Assembly (NCBI RefSeq): GCF_007713465.1
Contig: NZ_VMSG01000017.1
Span: 85,120 to 149,119 of the forward strand
Length of the DNA stretch: 64,000 nt
Reading direction: 5' to 3'
DNA from: Pseudomonas sp. H3(2019)
GTDB taxonomy: Bacteria; Pseudomonadota; Gammaproteobacteria; Pseudomonadales; Pseudomonadaceae
Numbering within the stretch: position 1 is the stretch's first letter; every line of letters begins with the position of its first letter. Shown here one piece after another: positions 42,428-52,658 of this stretch. The position numbers and the translations under genes are program-made. The notes under the pieces are model-generated. The model did no database searches and was not told where the DNA came from. It was given only the letters and a program-made list of their open reading frames with translations.

Positions 42428-43708
42428 TCAGGCGTCCGGCTTGCCCAGTTCGACATAAAAGCGGCAGCCGTTGGGTTCCATGGTGCTGAGATTGACGCTC
42501 CAGCCCTGGTTTTCACAAATTCGCTGCACCAGCGACAGGCCCAACCCAAGCCCTTCCCCACGCTTCTCGCCACCGCGCACAAACGGCTCGAACATCGCTT
42601 CGCGCTTCTCTTCGGGAATACCGACACCGCTGTCTTCGACCAGAAAACCGCGAGGCAGAATGGTCAAGCGAATAAACCCGCTGTCGGTGTAGTGCAAGGC
42701 ATTACGCAACAGGTTACCCATGACTGCGTGCAGGAATGTCGCGTTATAGCGCGTATCCGTCGGGTTGCCGGGTTCATAAAACAGCGTGAGCCCCTTGTCT
42801 TCGATCGGCTCGCGCCACAGGCCGAGCAAGTCCTCGGCCACTTGCCCCAAGGTATGTTGCGGCGACATGCTGGCATCTTCGCGCTGGGCCCGGGCGAGCA
42901 TCAGGAAGGTCTGGACCAGTTCGCGCATCTCTTCACAGGCACGAGCGATCCGCTCGACCTGGTTGCGACTGCGTTGATCGAGGTCCGGGTTCTCCAGCAA
43001 CAATTCGCAGGAGCTGGCCAATACCATCAATGGGGTGCGCAGTTCGTGACTGACGTCGCTGGTGAACAGCCGTTCGCGACTCAGCGCCTGGCGCAACCGG
43101 CCCAGCGTGGCGTCGAAGGCGACGGCCAGTTCACCGACTTCATCGGCGGCATAGTCCGGCGCCAGGGGCGGTGCCAGACCAAGCAGTTGATCGCGGTGAC
43201 GCACCTGGCGTGCCAGCCGGACCACCGGCGCCATGACCTTGCGCGCGAGCACCCAGCCGAGGAACACCGCCAATGCCAGACTTAATACAAACCCCACCAG
43301 TACCACCGCAAACAGCACTCGCTCGCGTTCTTCGAAATCGCTTTGATCCTGCAACAGGACGTAGCGTCGGCCGTCAACGATCTCGACGAGCGCGTGGTAT
43401 GACAGCTGCTCGCGAAACACTTCATGAAAGCCCGCAGTCAGATGCCGCAGGTCCCTGGGCAAGTCGAAGTCGCCAGGGCCGCCACTGAAGTAGAACAACT
43501 GATCGGGCTCGGGCCGGTGGCGCCAGTCGCTCATGCTGTCCATCAACAGCAAACGCTGTAAATCGCCACCCAGGCCGGCAGAAATCAGCTTTGCTTCGAC
43601 CAGATGTACAGTCGCCACAATACCCATGGCAAATGCCCCCGCCACCAACGCACTCATCAAGGCAAAGGCAATAATGATCCGCTGAGCAAGGCTCTGCTTA
43701 AACTCCAT
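42428..43708 (-). CDS. colS: ColS sensor histidine kinase (metal-responsive)
   Basis: A 426-residue membrane kinase that in P. putida and P. aeruginosa senses excess zinc and iron and protects the membrane. It has membrane helices at about 12-34 and 132-155 around a short periplasmic domain. That domain carries H35, E38, H95, E96 and E126-x-x-E129, agreeing with the metal-binding residues reported for P. putida ColS when the start is taken at 43708. A HAMP linker follows, then the H box SDVSHELRTPL (His221) and an ATPase domain (VEDSGVGIP, GLGLGLSLV). It overlaps colR by 11 bases. Confidence 0.9.
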   Translation of the reverse strand: MEFKQSLAQRIIIAFALMSALVAGAFAMGIVATVHLVEAKLISAGLGGDLQRLLLMDSMSDWRHRPEPDQLFYFSGGPGDFDLPRDLRHLTAGFHEVFREQLSYHALVEIVDGRRYVLLQDQSDFEERERVLFAVVLVGFVLSLALAVFLGWVLARKVMAPVVRLARQVRHRDQLLGLAPPLAPDYAADEVGELAVAFDATLGRLRQALSRERLFTSDVSHELRTPLMVLASSCELLLENPDLDQRSRNQVERIARACEEMRELVQTFLMLARAQREDASMSPQHTLGQVAEDLLGLWREPIEDKGLTLFYEPGNPTDTRYNATFLHAVMGNLLRNALHYTDSGFIRLTILPRGFLVEDSGVGIPEEKREAMFEPFVRGGEKRGEGLGLGLSLVQRICENQGWSVNLSTMEPNGCRFYVELGKPDA

Positions 43709-44381
43709 CACGCCCCTCGGCCAGGCGATAGCCGACGCCGTGCACGGTTTGCAGCAAGGGTTTGGCGAACGGCTTGTCGATCACCTGACGCAACTGATGG
43801 ACATGACTGCGCAGGCTGTCGCTGTCCGGACAGTCATCACCCCAAAGGGCTTCTTCGAGTATTTCGCGACGCAAGACGTGCGGGCTTTTCTGCATCAATA
43901 CCGCCAGCAGCTTGAGGCCTACCGGGTTGAGTTTCAGCAGGCGACCTTCGCGGGTCACTTCCAGCGTGTCGAGGTCATAACTCAGATCGCCAACCTGCAA
44001 GGCACGGCGACCGCCACCCTGGGTACGACGCATGACCGCCTCGATGCGCGCCGCCAGTTCAGACAGGGCAAACGGTTTGACCAGGTAATCATCGGCACCG
44101 GATTTGAAGCCCTGCAGCCGGTCATCCAGTTGGTCACGGGCAGTCAACATGATCACCGGGGTATCGCGCCGGGCATCTTCACGCAGGCGTTTGCACAGGG
44201 TGTAGCCATCGATGCCGGGCAGCATGATGTCGAGCACGATCAGGTCGTAATGCTCGGTGGCCGCCAGGTGCAGACCTGACAAACCGTCCTGCGCGCAATC
44301 CACGGTATAGCCTTTAAGCCCCAGGTAATCGGCCAGATTGGCGAGGATGTCGCGGTTGTCTTCAACCAATAGAATTCGCAT
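43698..44381 (-). CDS. colR: ColR response regulator
   Basis: A 227-residue OmpR-family regulator. The receiver has the acidic pair in LLVEDN, phospho-acceptor Asp51 in LIVLDIMLPG and Lys in LVKPF. The C-terminal winged helix includes LNPVGLKLLAVLMQKSP and ends near VHGVGYRL. It starts MRILLVEDNRD at 44381, with GGAG upstream. It is the first gene of the colR-colS operon, next to groEL as in other pseudomonads. Confidence 0.92.
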   Translation of the reverse strand: MRILLVEDNRDILANLADYLGLKGYTVDCAQDGLSGLHLAATEHYDLIVLDIMLPGIDGYTLCKRLREDARRDTPVIMLTARDQLDDRLQGFKSGADDYLVKPFALSELAARIEAVMRRTQGGGRRALQVGDLSYDLDTLEVTREGRLLKLNPVGLKLLAVLMQKSPHVLRREILEEALWGDDCPDSDSLRSHVHQLRQVIDKPFAKPLLQTVHGVGYRLAEGRDGV

Positions 44382-44517
44382 GGGCACTTGCTCCGTATAC
44401 AGTTACGGCCGTCTTGGACCGCGCAGCTTAAGGCCAAGAGTGGCTCAGGGATAGATCTGTTGATCCAAACCCTGTCAGGGAAGGTACTGCAGACCTCTGC
44501 CGATATGTTACAGCCAT

Positions 44518-44555
44518 AAAAAAACCCCGCGGGCTTTACGCCTGCGGGGTTTTTT
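44518..44555 (-). terminator. Rho-independent terminator of groES-groEL
   Basis: AAAAAAACCCCGC pairs with GCGGGGTTTTTT around a 13-base loop, 20 bases after the groEL stop. A and T runs on both sides make it usable in both directions. Confidence 0.9.
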
Positions 44556-44574
44556 CGTACGGGGTAAGGCTGGC

Positions 44575-46218
<1,644 letters not shown>

Positions 46219-46267
46219 GATCGATATTCCTTAAATACTTTTGTAGTAGCGGGAAATTGAGCGCAAA

Positions 46268-46561
46268 TCAGCCTTCGATAACAGCGAGAATCTCGTTCTC
46301 AGCCATTACCAGCAGGTCTTCACCGTCGACTTTCACAGTGTTGCTGCCGGAGTACGGGCCGAACACAACCTTGTCACCCACTTTCACGGCCAGCGCACGC
46401 ACTTCACCGTTGTCCAGCACGCGGCCGGTACCTACGGCGAGTACTTCACCGCTGTTGGCTTTTTCGGCAGCCGAACCTGGCAGAACGATACCGCCAGCGG
46501 TTTTCTTTTCTTCTTCGCTGCGACGGATGACGACGCGGTCATGCAGAGGACGAAGCTTCAT
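46268..46561 (-). CDS. groES: Co-chaperonin GroES (Hsp10)
   Basis: A 97-residue heptameric lid subunit for GroEL. It starts MKLRPLHDRVVIRR and has the mobile loop around EEKKTAGGIVLPGSA, then the beta-barrel VGDKVVFGPYSGS. It has AGGAG upstream. It is the first gene of the groESL operon, with a heat-shock promoter upstream. Confidence 0.98.
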   Translation of the reverse strand: MKLRPLHDRVVIRRSEEEKKTAGGIVLPGSAAEKANSGEVLAVGTGRVLDNGEVRALAVKVGDKVVFGPYSGSNTVKVDGEDLLVMAENEILAVIEG

Positions 46562-46700
46562 TGTCGATCTCTCCTAATTGTGGTTTTCAGCGGCCGGTGT
46601 AATCCCGGCGGGTTAAATTCCGGCGTTGCCGGTTGCGGCTCGTCAAGCGAACCGCGGAAGTCTGTCTGGTGATCTTCACCAGAAACCTTGCGGTGACCGT

Positions 46701-46729
46701 TACATAAGGGCGCATAAGCTTATTACAAG
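46701..46729 (-). promoter_or_regulatory. Sigma-32 heat-shock promoter of groESL
   Basis: On the minus strand CTTGTAA (46729-46723) and CCTTATGTA (46709-46701) are separated by 13 bases, close to the sigma-32 consensus CTTGAAA / CCCCATNTA. The start would fall near 46694, giving a leader of about 130 bases. Confidence 0.65.
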
Positions 46730-46773
46730 GGCTGGGCAGTGATTTTTTTTACGACACCGACCACAGAAACGAA

Positions 46774-46795
46774 CACGGCACCCGAAGGTGCCGTG
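46774..46795 (-). terminator. Hairpin terminator after fxsA
   Basis: CACGGCACC, loop CGAA, GGTGCCGTG, 12 bases after the fxsA stop on the minus strand. The T-rich stretch after it is interrupted, so strength is moderate. Confidence 0.6.
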
Positions 46796-46807
46796 TGAAT
46801 GAAACAG

Positions 46808-47284
46808 TTATTTGGAGTCGCGGTGCTCGAACTCGCCCTCGATCACGTTCGGCTCACGGCCCAGCGGTTGACGCGGAGCCGGGCCGCCACGCGGTTGCAG
46901 ATCATCGGCAAAGGCACGCTGACGAATTGCCTGCTCTTCGGCGCGCTGGCGCATCTTGTTGGCCAGCAGCCGACGAGTGATCGGCAGCACCATGATCAGA
47001 CCAATCACGTCACTGACGAAGCCTGGCAGGATCAACAGACCACCACCCAAGGCCAGCATCAGGCCTTCGAGCATGGTCTGCGCTGGCAACTCGCCGCGGT
47101 TCAGGCTTTCACGAGCACGCAATGCGGTAGCCAGGCCGGCGATGCGCAGCACGAACACACCGAACATCGAGCCGAGAATGATCAGCAGCAGTGCCGGGAA
47201 AAACCCGATGGCCGCGCTGACCTTGACGAATACGAACAGCTCCAACACCGGAAACAGCAGAAAGAGCAACAAAAAAGGGCGCAT
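46808..47284 (-). CDS. fxsA: FxsA family inner-membrane protein
   Basis: A 158-residue membrane protein. Its N-terminus (MRPFLLLFLLFPVLELFVFV) and the segments FFPALLLIILGSMFGVFVLR and LMLALGGGLLILPGFVSDVIG are typical of FxsA, whose overproduction in E. coli relieves exclusion of phage T7 by the F plasmid. It has about four hydrophobic segments and a charged C-terminal tail. The start at 47284 has GAGGAA upstream. It is next to groES, as in many gammaproteobacteria. Confidence 0.9.
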   Translation of the reverse strand: MRPFLLLFLLFPVLELFVFVKVSAAIGFFPALLLIILGSMFGVFVLRIAGLATALRARESLNRGELPAQTMLEGLMLALGGGLLILPGFVSDVIGLIMVLPITRRLLANKMRQRAEEQAIRQRAFADDLQPRGGPAPRQPLGREPNVIEGEFEHRDSK

Positions 47285-47350
47285 CAAATGGTTCCTCAAC
47301 GCAAGAATGCCTTGCAAGTAGAACGTAGATGACGTCGCCGTTTCGTGATT

Positions 47351-48082
47351 TCAAGCGTCGGCTGTCGCATTTTTCGGCCATTGCTCGGCGTGAGCCAATA
47401 AAACCAAGGCTTCGCGGACTTGTGTCGGCGTATTACACACTTCCGGGAACGGTAACCAGTACAGCCCCTGGCCAATGCGCAGGTGCATGCCTTCGGCATC
47501 GATACCCGCCAACTGAGCGGGTGCTGTTTTCGGCAAGCCGGCCAGCTCGACGTAATGGGCGATGGCCTTGGCGTGGTCGGCGTTCATGTGTTCGATCATG
47601 CTCGCTTCGGCCTTGCCGGCGAATGGGTTGGCCAGGGTCAATTGGTCGACCCAGTGAATCGCACCGAAACCGCCGATGTAGCGATGCCGTACCGGCTTGA
47701 GTACCCAGAAGTCGAAATCATGCGCCTTGTGATAATTCTGCGAATCCGGGAAATAGCGGTAATAACGCTCGGCGGCGGCATCGATGGCGGCCTGATCCAG
47801 GATTTTTTCCGCTTCGGCCAGGTAGGTCAGGCGACCAACGGCCTGCACGTCTTCAGCCTCGCGCTCACCCACCAGCAGCGAGCATTTGGGGTCTTTTTGC
47901 AGATTGTGGGTGTGCTGGGCGATCCGGCTGATCAGGATCAGCGGCCGGCCCTGCTCGTCCAGGCAATAAGGAACCACTGAGCCGAACGGGAAACCGGGCA
48001 TTGCCTTGGAGTGCGTCGAGAGCACTCCGCGGTATTCCTTGAGCAACAACTCTCGGGCATGCTTGGCAGCTTCAACGCTCAA
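47351..48082 (-). CDS. HugZ-type pyridoxamine 5'-phosphate oxidase-like protein with DUF2470
   Basis: A 243-residue protein. The N-terminal two-thirds is a split-barrel flavin/haem-binding domain (GVLSTHSKAMPGFPFGSVVPYCLD and LILISRIAQHTHNLQ), and the C-terminus is a DUF2470 domain (MIEHMNADHAKAIAHYVEL). This layout is shared with HugZ-like haem-handling proteins, but enzyme activity is not shown. The start was placed at the TTG 48080-48082 because GGAG precedes it by seven bases and the protein then begins LSVEAAKHARELLL; residues from the ATG at 48136 look non-coding. Confidence 0.78.
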   Translation of the reverse strand: MSVEAAKHARELLLKEYRGVLSTHSKAMPGFPFGSVVPYCLDEQGRPLILISRIAQHTHNLQKDPKCSLLVGEREAEDVQAVGRLTYLAEAEKILDQAAIDAAAERYYRYFPDSQNYHKAHDFDFWVLKPVRHRYIGGFGAIHWVDQLTLANPFAGKAEASMIEHMNADHAKAIAHYVELAGLPKTAPAQLAGIDAEGMHLRIGQGLYWLPFPEVCNTPTQVREALVLLAHAEQWPKNATADA

Positions 48083-48248
48083 TTTATGACTCCTTATATA
48101 GAATCCGTCAAAAAAACGGACAGGCTCCTGGGACAAAGTTCCAGCAACGCCATCGGGGCAGTTCTCATGTGCAGCCAGGCCACATCAGGTGCAGATCGAG
48201 AGGCTCTCTAAAAGGAAACCACTCTGACCTGCCATTTGGGGCATGCGA

Positions 48249-49007
48249 ATGAAACTCACTGACAAAGTAATCATTATCACGGGCGGTTGCCAGGGTTTAG
48301 GCCGTTCGATGGCCGAGTATTTCGCCGCCAAGGGCGCAAAACTGGCACTGGTCGATCTCAACCAGGAAAAGCTGGACCAGGCCGTCGCCGCCTGCAAAGC
48401 CGCCGGTGTCGAGGCTCGCGCTTATCTGTGCAACGTCGCCAATGAAGAACAGGTGACTCACATGGTTGCCCAGGTTGCCGAAGACTTCGGCGCGATCCAC
48501 GGCCTGATCAACAACGCCGGAATTCTGCGCGACGGCCTGCTGATCAAGGTCAAGGACGGTGAAATGACCAAAATGAGCCTGGCCCAGTGGCAAGCTGTGA
48601 TCGACGTCAACCTGACCGGCGTGTTCCTGTGCACCCGTGAAGTGGCGGCGAAAATGATCGAGCTGAAGACCAGCGGCGCGATCATCAACATTTCCTCGAT
48701 CTCCCGCGCCGGCAATGTCGGCCAGACCAACTACTCCGCTGCCAAGGCCGGGGTTGCGGCGGCCACCGTGACCTGGGCCAAGGAACTGGCGCGCTACGGC
48801 ATTCGTGTGGCCGGTATCGCACCAGGCTTCATCGAAACCGAAATGACCCTGAGCATGAAGCCTGAAGCGCTGGAGAAAATGACCTCCGGGATTCCGCTCA
48901 AGCGCATGGGCAAACCCGAAGAGATCGCCCATTCGGCGGCGTACATTTTCGAGAACGACTATTACACCGGCCGGATCCTGGAAATGGATGGCGGTATGCG
49001 GATTTAA
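48249..49007 (-). other. Placeholder: opposite strand of the SDR gene holds no separate gene
   Basis: Long antisense reading frames lie opposite this SDR gene; they have no ribosome sites or recognisable domains and are taken as shadows. See the plus-strand entry for the gene itself. Confidence 0.3.
48249..49007 (+). CDS. FabG-like short-chain dehydrogenase/reductase
   Basis: A 252-residue classical SDR with the cofactor motif TGGCQGLG, the structural NNAG, and the catalytic Ser (INISSIS) and Tyr-x-x-x-Lys (YSAAK). The C-terminal PGFIETEMT and LEMDGGMR segments are typical of FabG relatives. It probably reduces a 3-oxoacyl or similar carbonyl with NAD(P)H, but it is not in a fatty-acid operon, so it is unlikely to be the housekeeping FabG. 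The ATG at 48249 has GGGG seven bases upstream; the ATG at 48243 is too close. Confidence 0.86.
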   Translation: MKLTDKVIIITGGCQGLGRSMAEYFAAKGAKLALVDLNQEKLDQAVAACKAAGVEARAYLCNVANEEQVTHMVAQVAEDFGAIHGLINNAGILRDGLLIKVKDGEMTKMSLAQWQAVIDVNLTGVFLCTREVAAKMIELKTSGAIINISSISRAGNVGQTNYSAAKAGVAAATVTWAKELARYGIRVAGIAPGFIETEMTLSMKPEALEKMTSGIPLKRMGKPEEIAHSAAYIFENDYYTGRILEMDGGMRI

Positions 49008-49024
49008 GAACGACGCGGACCAAA

Positions 49025-49114
49025 TGTGGGAGCTAGCTTGCTCGCGATAGCGGTTCAACAGTCACCATCAATGGTGAATGTCATGGCCTCATCGCGAGCA
49101 AGCTCGCTCCCACA
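49025..49114. repeat. REP doublet (REPIN-like)
   Basis: TGTGGGAGCTAGCTTGCTCG and CGAGCAAGCTCGCTCCCACA are inverted around an inner palindrome (TCACCATcaATGGTGA). Same family as 12351-12443. It lies between the convergent SDR and mrp genes. Confidence 0.87.
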
Positions 49115-49168
49115 ATGGATTGCATTTCAAATGAACGGCTTCGATAGCCGCTCATTTGTGTCACCTCA

Positions 49169-50263
49169 TCAATCGTCACTGACGGTGATGTTCGGCATCG
49201 CTGGCGTGGCGGCTTCCTGCAAGACAATCCGCGCACCGACGTGACGGGCCAGTTCCTGGTAGACCATGGCGATCTGGCTGTCCGGTTCGGCAATCACTGT
49301 TGGCTTGCCGCCGTCGGCCTGCTCGCGGATCAACATCGACAGCGGCAGCGATGCCAGCAGTTCGACGCCATATTGACTGGCCAGCTTCTCGCCGCCGCCT
49401 TCACCGAACAGGTGCTCGGCATGACCGCAGTTGGAGCAGATGTGCACGGCCATGTTTTCCACCACGCCGAGCACTGGAATGTTGACCTTGCGGAACATCT
49501 CCACGCCTTTGCGGGCGTCCAGCAATGCCAGATCCTGCGGTGTGGTGACAATCACTGCACCTGCCACCGGGACTTTTTGCGCCAGGGTCAACTGAATGTC
49601 ACCCGTGCCCGGCGGCATGTCGATCACCAGATAATCCAGATCGCTCCAGGCCGTCTGTGTCACCAGTTGCAGCAAGGCGCCGGAAACCATCGGGCCACGC
49701 CAGACCATCGGCGTGTTGTCGTCAGTCAAAAACGCCATGGACATGACTTCAACACCATGCGACTCGATCGGCACGAACCACTTCTGGTCCTTGATCTTCG
49801 GTCGGGTACCTTCCGGGATGCCGAACATGATGCCCTGGCTCGGGCCATAGATATCGGCATCGAGGATCCCGACCCTGGCGCCTTCGCGGGCCAGCGCCAG
49901 CGCAAGATTGGCGGCGGTGGTGGATTTACCCACTCCGCCCTTGCCGGACGCCACGGCGACCACGTTCTTGACGTTGGCCAGGCCTGGAATCTGCGCCTGA
50001 GCCTTGTGCGCGGCAATCACAGTGCTGATGTCGACTTTGGCCGAGGTCACGCCCTCCAGGCCCTCGATGGCCATTTGCAGCATCTGCGCCCAACCACTCT
50101 TGAACAGGCCGGCGGCGTAGCCCAGTTCCAGCTGAACGCTGACGCGGTCACCCTGGATGTCGATGCTGCGCAGGCAACCGGCGCTGATCGGATCCTGGTT
50201 CAGGTAAGGGTCGGTGTACTGACGAAGGACGGCTTCCACCGCTGCGCGATTGACGGCGCTCAT
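49169..50263 (-). CDS. mrp: Mrp/ApbC iron-sulfur cluster carrier ATPase
   Basis: A 364-residue cytoplasmic P-loop protein that carries and delivers [4Fe-4S] clusters. It has an N-terminal MIP18-like domain (about 1-90), a deviant Walker A GKGGVGKST, the switch motif IDMPPGTGD, and the cluster-binding CSNC pair near the C-terminal third. The start at 50263 (MSAVNRAAVE) has CGGAG upstream. It is divergent from metG, a pairing common in gammaproteobacteria. Confidence 0.92.
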   Translation of the reverse strand: MSAVNRAAVEAVLRQYTDPYLNQDPISAGCLRSIDIQGDRVSVQLELGYAAGLFKSGWAQMLQMAIEGLEGVTSAKVDISTVIAAHKAQAQIPGLANVKNVVAVASGKGGVGKSTTAANLALALAREGARVGILDADIYGPSQGIMFGIPEGTRPKIKDQKWFVPIESHGVEVMSMAFLTDDNTPMVWRGPMVSGALLQLVTQTAWSDLDYLVIDMPPGTGDIQLTLAQKVPVAGAVIVTTPQDLALLDARKGVEMFRKVNIPVLGVVENMAVHICSNCGHAEHLFGEGGGEKLASQYGVELLASLPLSMLIREQADGGKPTVIAEPDSQIAMVYQELARHVGARIVLQEAATPAMPNITVSDD

Positions 50264-50356
50264 GGGCAACTCCGATAAATAGGCTGGGAGAACATGGTGG
50301 CTATCGTACCTGTTCCGCACGTCGGACGGCATGCGTAAAAAGTAAGGACATCCACC

Positions 50357-50389
50357 GTAGCAGCTGGCGCAGCCCGCGGCAGCTGCTAC
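50357..50389. repeat. GTAGCAGCTGGCGC-type palindrome, shorter copy
   Basis: GTAGCAGCTGGCGCAGCC and GGCAGCTGCTAC form an imperfect hairpin related to 32072-32114, in the mrp-metG divergent gap. Confidence 0.72.
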
Positions 50390-50486
50390 GGGGTACGGGA
50401 GCGGTGGAAAACGCACCAGCGGGGTGAAAAATATGCGCCGGCGCTTTATAGTGGCCGACCTCCGTTTCATCAAGTAGCCGAGCCCC

Positions 50487-52538
50487 ATGTCCGAGCCACG
50501 CAAGATCCTCGTCACCAGCGCCCTGCCCTATGCCAATGGTTCAATCCACCTTGGCCATATGCTTGAGTACATCCAGACCGATATGTGGGTGCGCTTCCAG
50601 AAGCATCGCGGCAATCAATGCACGTATGTCTGCGCGGACGACGCCCACGGTTCGGCCATCATGCTGCGCGCAGAAAAAGAAGGCATCACCCCAGAACAAC
50701 TGATTGCCAACGTCCAGGCTGAACACAGCGCCGACTTTGCCGAGTTCCTGGTGGACTTCGACAACTTCCACTCCACTCACGCTGAAGAAAACCGTGAGCT
50801 GTCGAGCCAGATCTACCTGAAGCTGCGTGACGCTGGGCACATCGCCACGCGCTCGATCACCCAGTATTTCGACCCGGAAAAGAAAATGTTCCTGGCCGAC
50901 CGCTTCATCAAGGGCACCTGCCCGAAGTGCGGCACTGAAGACCAGTACGGCGACAACTGCGAAAAATGCGGTGCTACCTACGCGCCGACCGACCTGAAAG
51001 ATCCGAAGTCGGCGATTTCGGGTGCCACGCCGGTGCTCAAGGATTCCCAGCACTTCTTCTTCAAGCTGCCGGACTTCCAGCAGATGCTGCAGGAGTGGAC
51101 CCGCAGCGGCACCCTGCAAGACGCGGTCGCGAACAAGATCGCCGAATGGCTGGATGTCGGCCTGCAACAGTGGGACATCTCCCGCGATGCGCCGTACTTC
51201 GGTTTCGAAATCCCGGACGAACCGGGCAAGTACTTCTACGTCTGGCTGGATGCGCCGATCGGCTACATGGCGAGCTTCAAGAACCTCTGTGCACGTCGGC
51301 AGGATTTGGACTTCGACGCCTACTGGGCCAAGGACTCCACCGCCGAGCTGTACCACTTCATCGGCAAGGACATCGTCAATTTCCACGCGCTGTTCTGGCC
51401 AGCCATGCTTGAAGGCGCGGGCTACCGCAAGCCGACCGGTATCAACGTACACGGCTACCTGACCGTCAACGGTCAGAAAATGTCCAAGTCCCGCGGCACC
51501 TTCATCAAGGCCCGGACCTACCTGGACCACCTGTCGCCGGAATACCTGCGTTACTACTACGCCTCCAAACTCGGCCGTGGCGTCGACGACCTGGACCTGA
51601 ACCTCGAAGACTTCGTGCAGAAGGTCAACTCCGACCTGGTCGGCAAAGTCGTCAACATTGCCAGCCGCTGCGCCGGCTTCATCCACAAAGGCAACGCTGG
51701 CGTGCTGGTGGCCGGCAATGCCGCGCCAGAACTGACCGACGCGTTCCTGGCCGCCGCGCCAAGCATCGCCGAAGCCTATGAAGCCCGTGACTTTGCCCGT
51801 GCCATGCGCGAAATCATGGGCCTGGCCGACCGCGCCAACGCCTGGATCGCCGACAAAGCGCCATGGTCGCTGAACAAACAGGAAGGCAAGCAAGACGAAG
51901 TCCAGGCGATCTGCGCCCAGGGCGTCAACCTGTTCCGCCAACTGGTGATCTTCCTCAAGCCTGTGCTGCCGTTGCTGGCCGCCGACGCCGAGGCGTTCCT
52001 CAACGTCGCACCGCTGACTTGGGACGATCACGCAACCCTGCTCAGCAACCATCAACTGAACGAGTTCAAACCGCTGATGACCCGCATCGACCCGGTCAAG
52101 GTGCAAGCCATGACCGACGCTTCGAAAGAAGACCTGGCCGCCAGCCAGACCGATACCGGCGATGCTGCGCCCCAAGGCAACGGTGAACTGGCCAAGGATC
52201 CACTGTCGCCAGAGATCGAGTTCGATACCTTTGCCGCGGTCGATCTGCGGGTGGCCCTGATCCTCAAGGCCGAAGCCGTGGAAGGCGCGGACAAGCTGCT
52301 GCGCCTGACCCTGGATATCGGTGACGAGCAACGCAACGTGTTCTCCGGCATCAAGAGCGCTTATCCGGACCCGGCCAAGCTTGAAGGTCGTCTGACGATG
52401 ATGATCGCCAACCTCAAACCACGCAAAATGCGCTTCGGGATCTCCGAAGGCATGGTCATGGCGGCAGGCCCAGGCGGTGAAGAAATCTACCTGTTGAGCC
52501 CGGACAGCGGCGCCAAGCCGGGTCAGCGCATCAAGTAA
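50487..52538 (+). CDS. metG: Methionyl-tRNA synthetase
   Basis: A 683-residue essential enzyme that charges tRNA-Met. It shows the class I motifs H21-L-G-H24 and K331-M-S-K-S335, the zinc knuckle CPKCG...CEKCG near 151-167, the anticodon-binding helical region, and a C-terminal tRNA-binding EMAP-like domain (from about residue 580) used for dimerisation. All are intact. A hairpin terminator follows. Confidence 0.98.
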   Translation: MSEPRKILVTSALPYANGSIHLGHMLEYIQTDMWVRFQKHRGNQCTYVCADDAHGSAIMLRAEKEGITPEQLIANVQAEHSADFAEFLVDFDNFHSTHAEENRELSSQIYLKLRDAGHIATRSITQYFDPEKKMFLADRFIKGTCPKCGTEDQYGDNCEKCGATYAPTDLKDPKSAISGATPVLKDSQHFFFKLPDFQQMLQEWTRSGTLQDAVANKIAEWLDVGLQQWDISRDAPYFGFEIPDEPGKYFYVWLDAPIGYMASFKNLCARRQDLDFDAYWAKDSTAELYHFIGKDIVNFHALFWPAMLEGAGYRKPTGINVHGYLTVNGQKMSKSRGTFIKARTYLDHLSPEYLRYYYASKLGRGVDDLDLNLEDFVQKVNSDLVGKVVNIASRCAGFIHKGNAGVLVAGNAAPELTDAFLAAAPSIAEAYEARDFARAMREIMGLADRANAWIADKAPWSLNKQEGKQDEVQAICAQGVNLFRQLVIFLKPVLPLLAADAEAFLNVAPLTWDDHATLLSNHQLNEFKPLMTRIDPVKVQAMTDASKEDLAASQTDTGDAAPQGNGELAKDPLSPEIEFDTFAAVDLRVALILKAEAVEGADKLLRLTLDIGDEQRNVFSGIKSAYPDPAKLEGRLTMMIANLKPRKMRFGISEGMVMAAGPGGEEIYLLSPDSGAKPGQRIK

Positions 52539-52555
52539 GGTGCCTGGCTGAACCG

Positions 52556-52592
52556 ATCCCACCGTCGCGTTGACTCGCGGCGGTGGGATTTT
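52556..52592 (+). terminator. Terminator of metG
   Basis: ATCCCACCG and CGGTGGGAT form the outer stem, with further CGCG pairing inside, followed by TTTTC, 17 bases after the stop. It isolates metG from the Rnf-like operon. Confidence 0.7.
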
Positions 52593-52658
52593 CATATCTG
52601 CTTGCCGGATAATGCCTAATCTTTGTGCACAGGCCCGTTCGCTCAACCCGGCACGCCC

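Noticed and set aside
48249..49007. Minus-strand frames opposite the FabG-like SDR gene
   Set aside because: Shadow frames without start sites; the low-confidence minus-strand placeholder in the feature list marks no gene.
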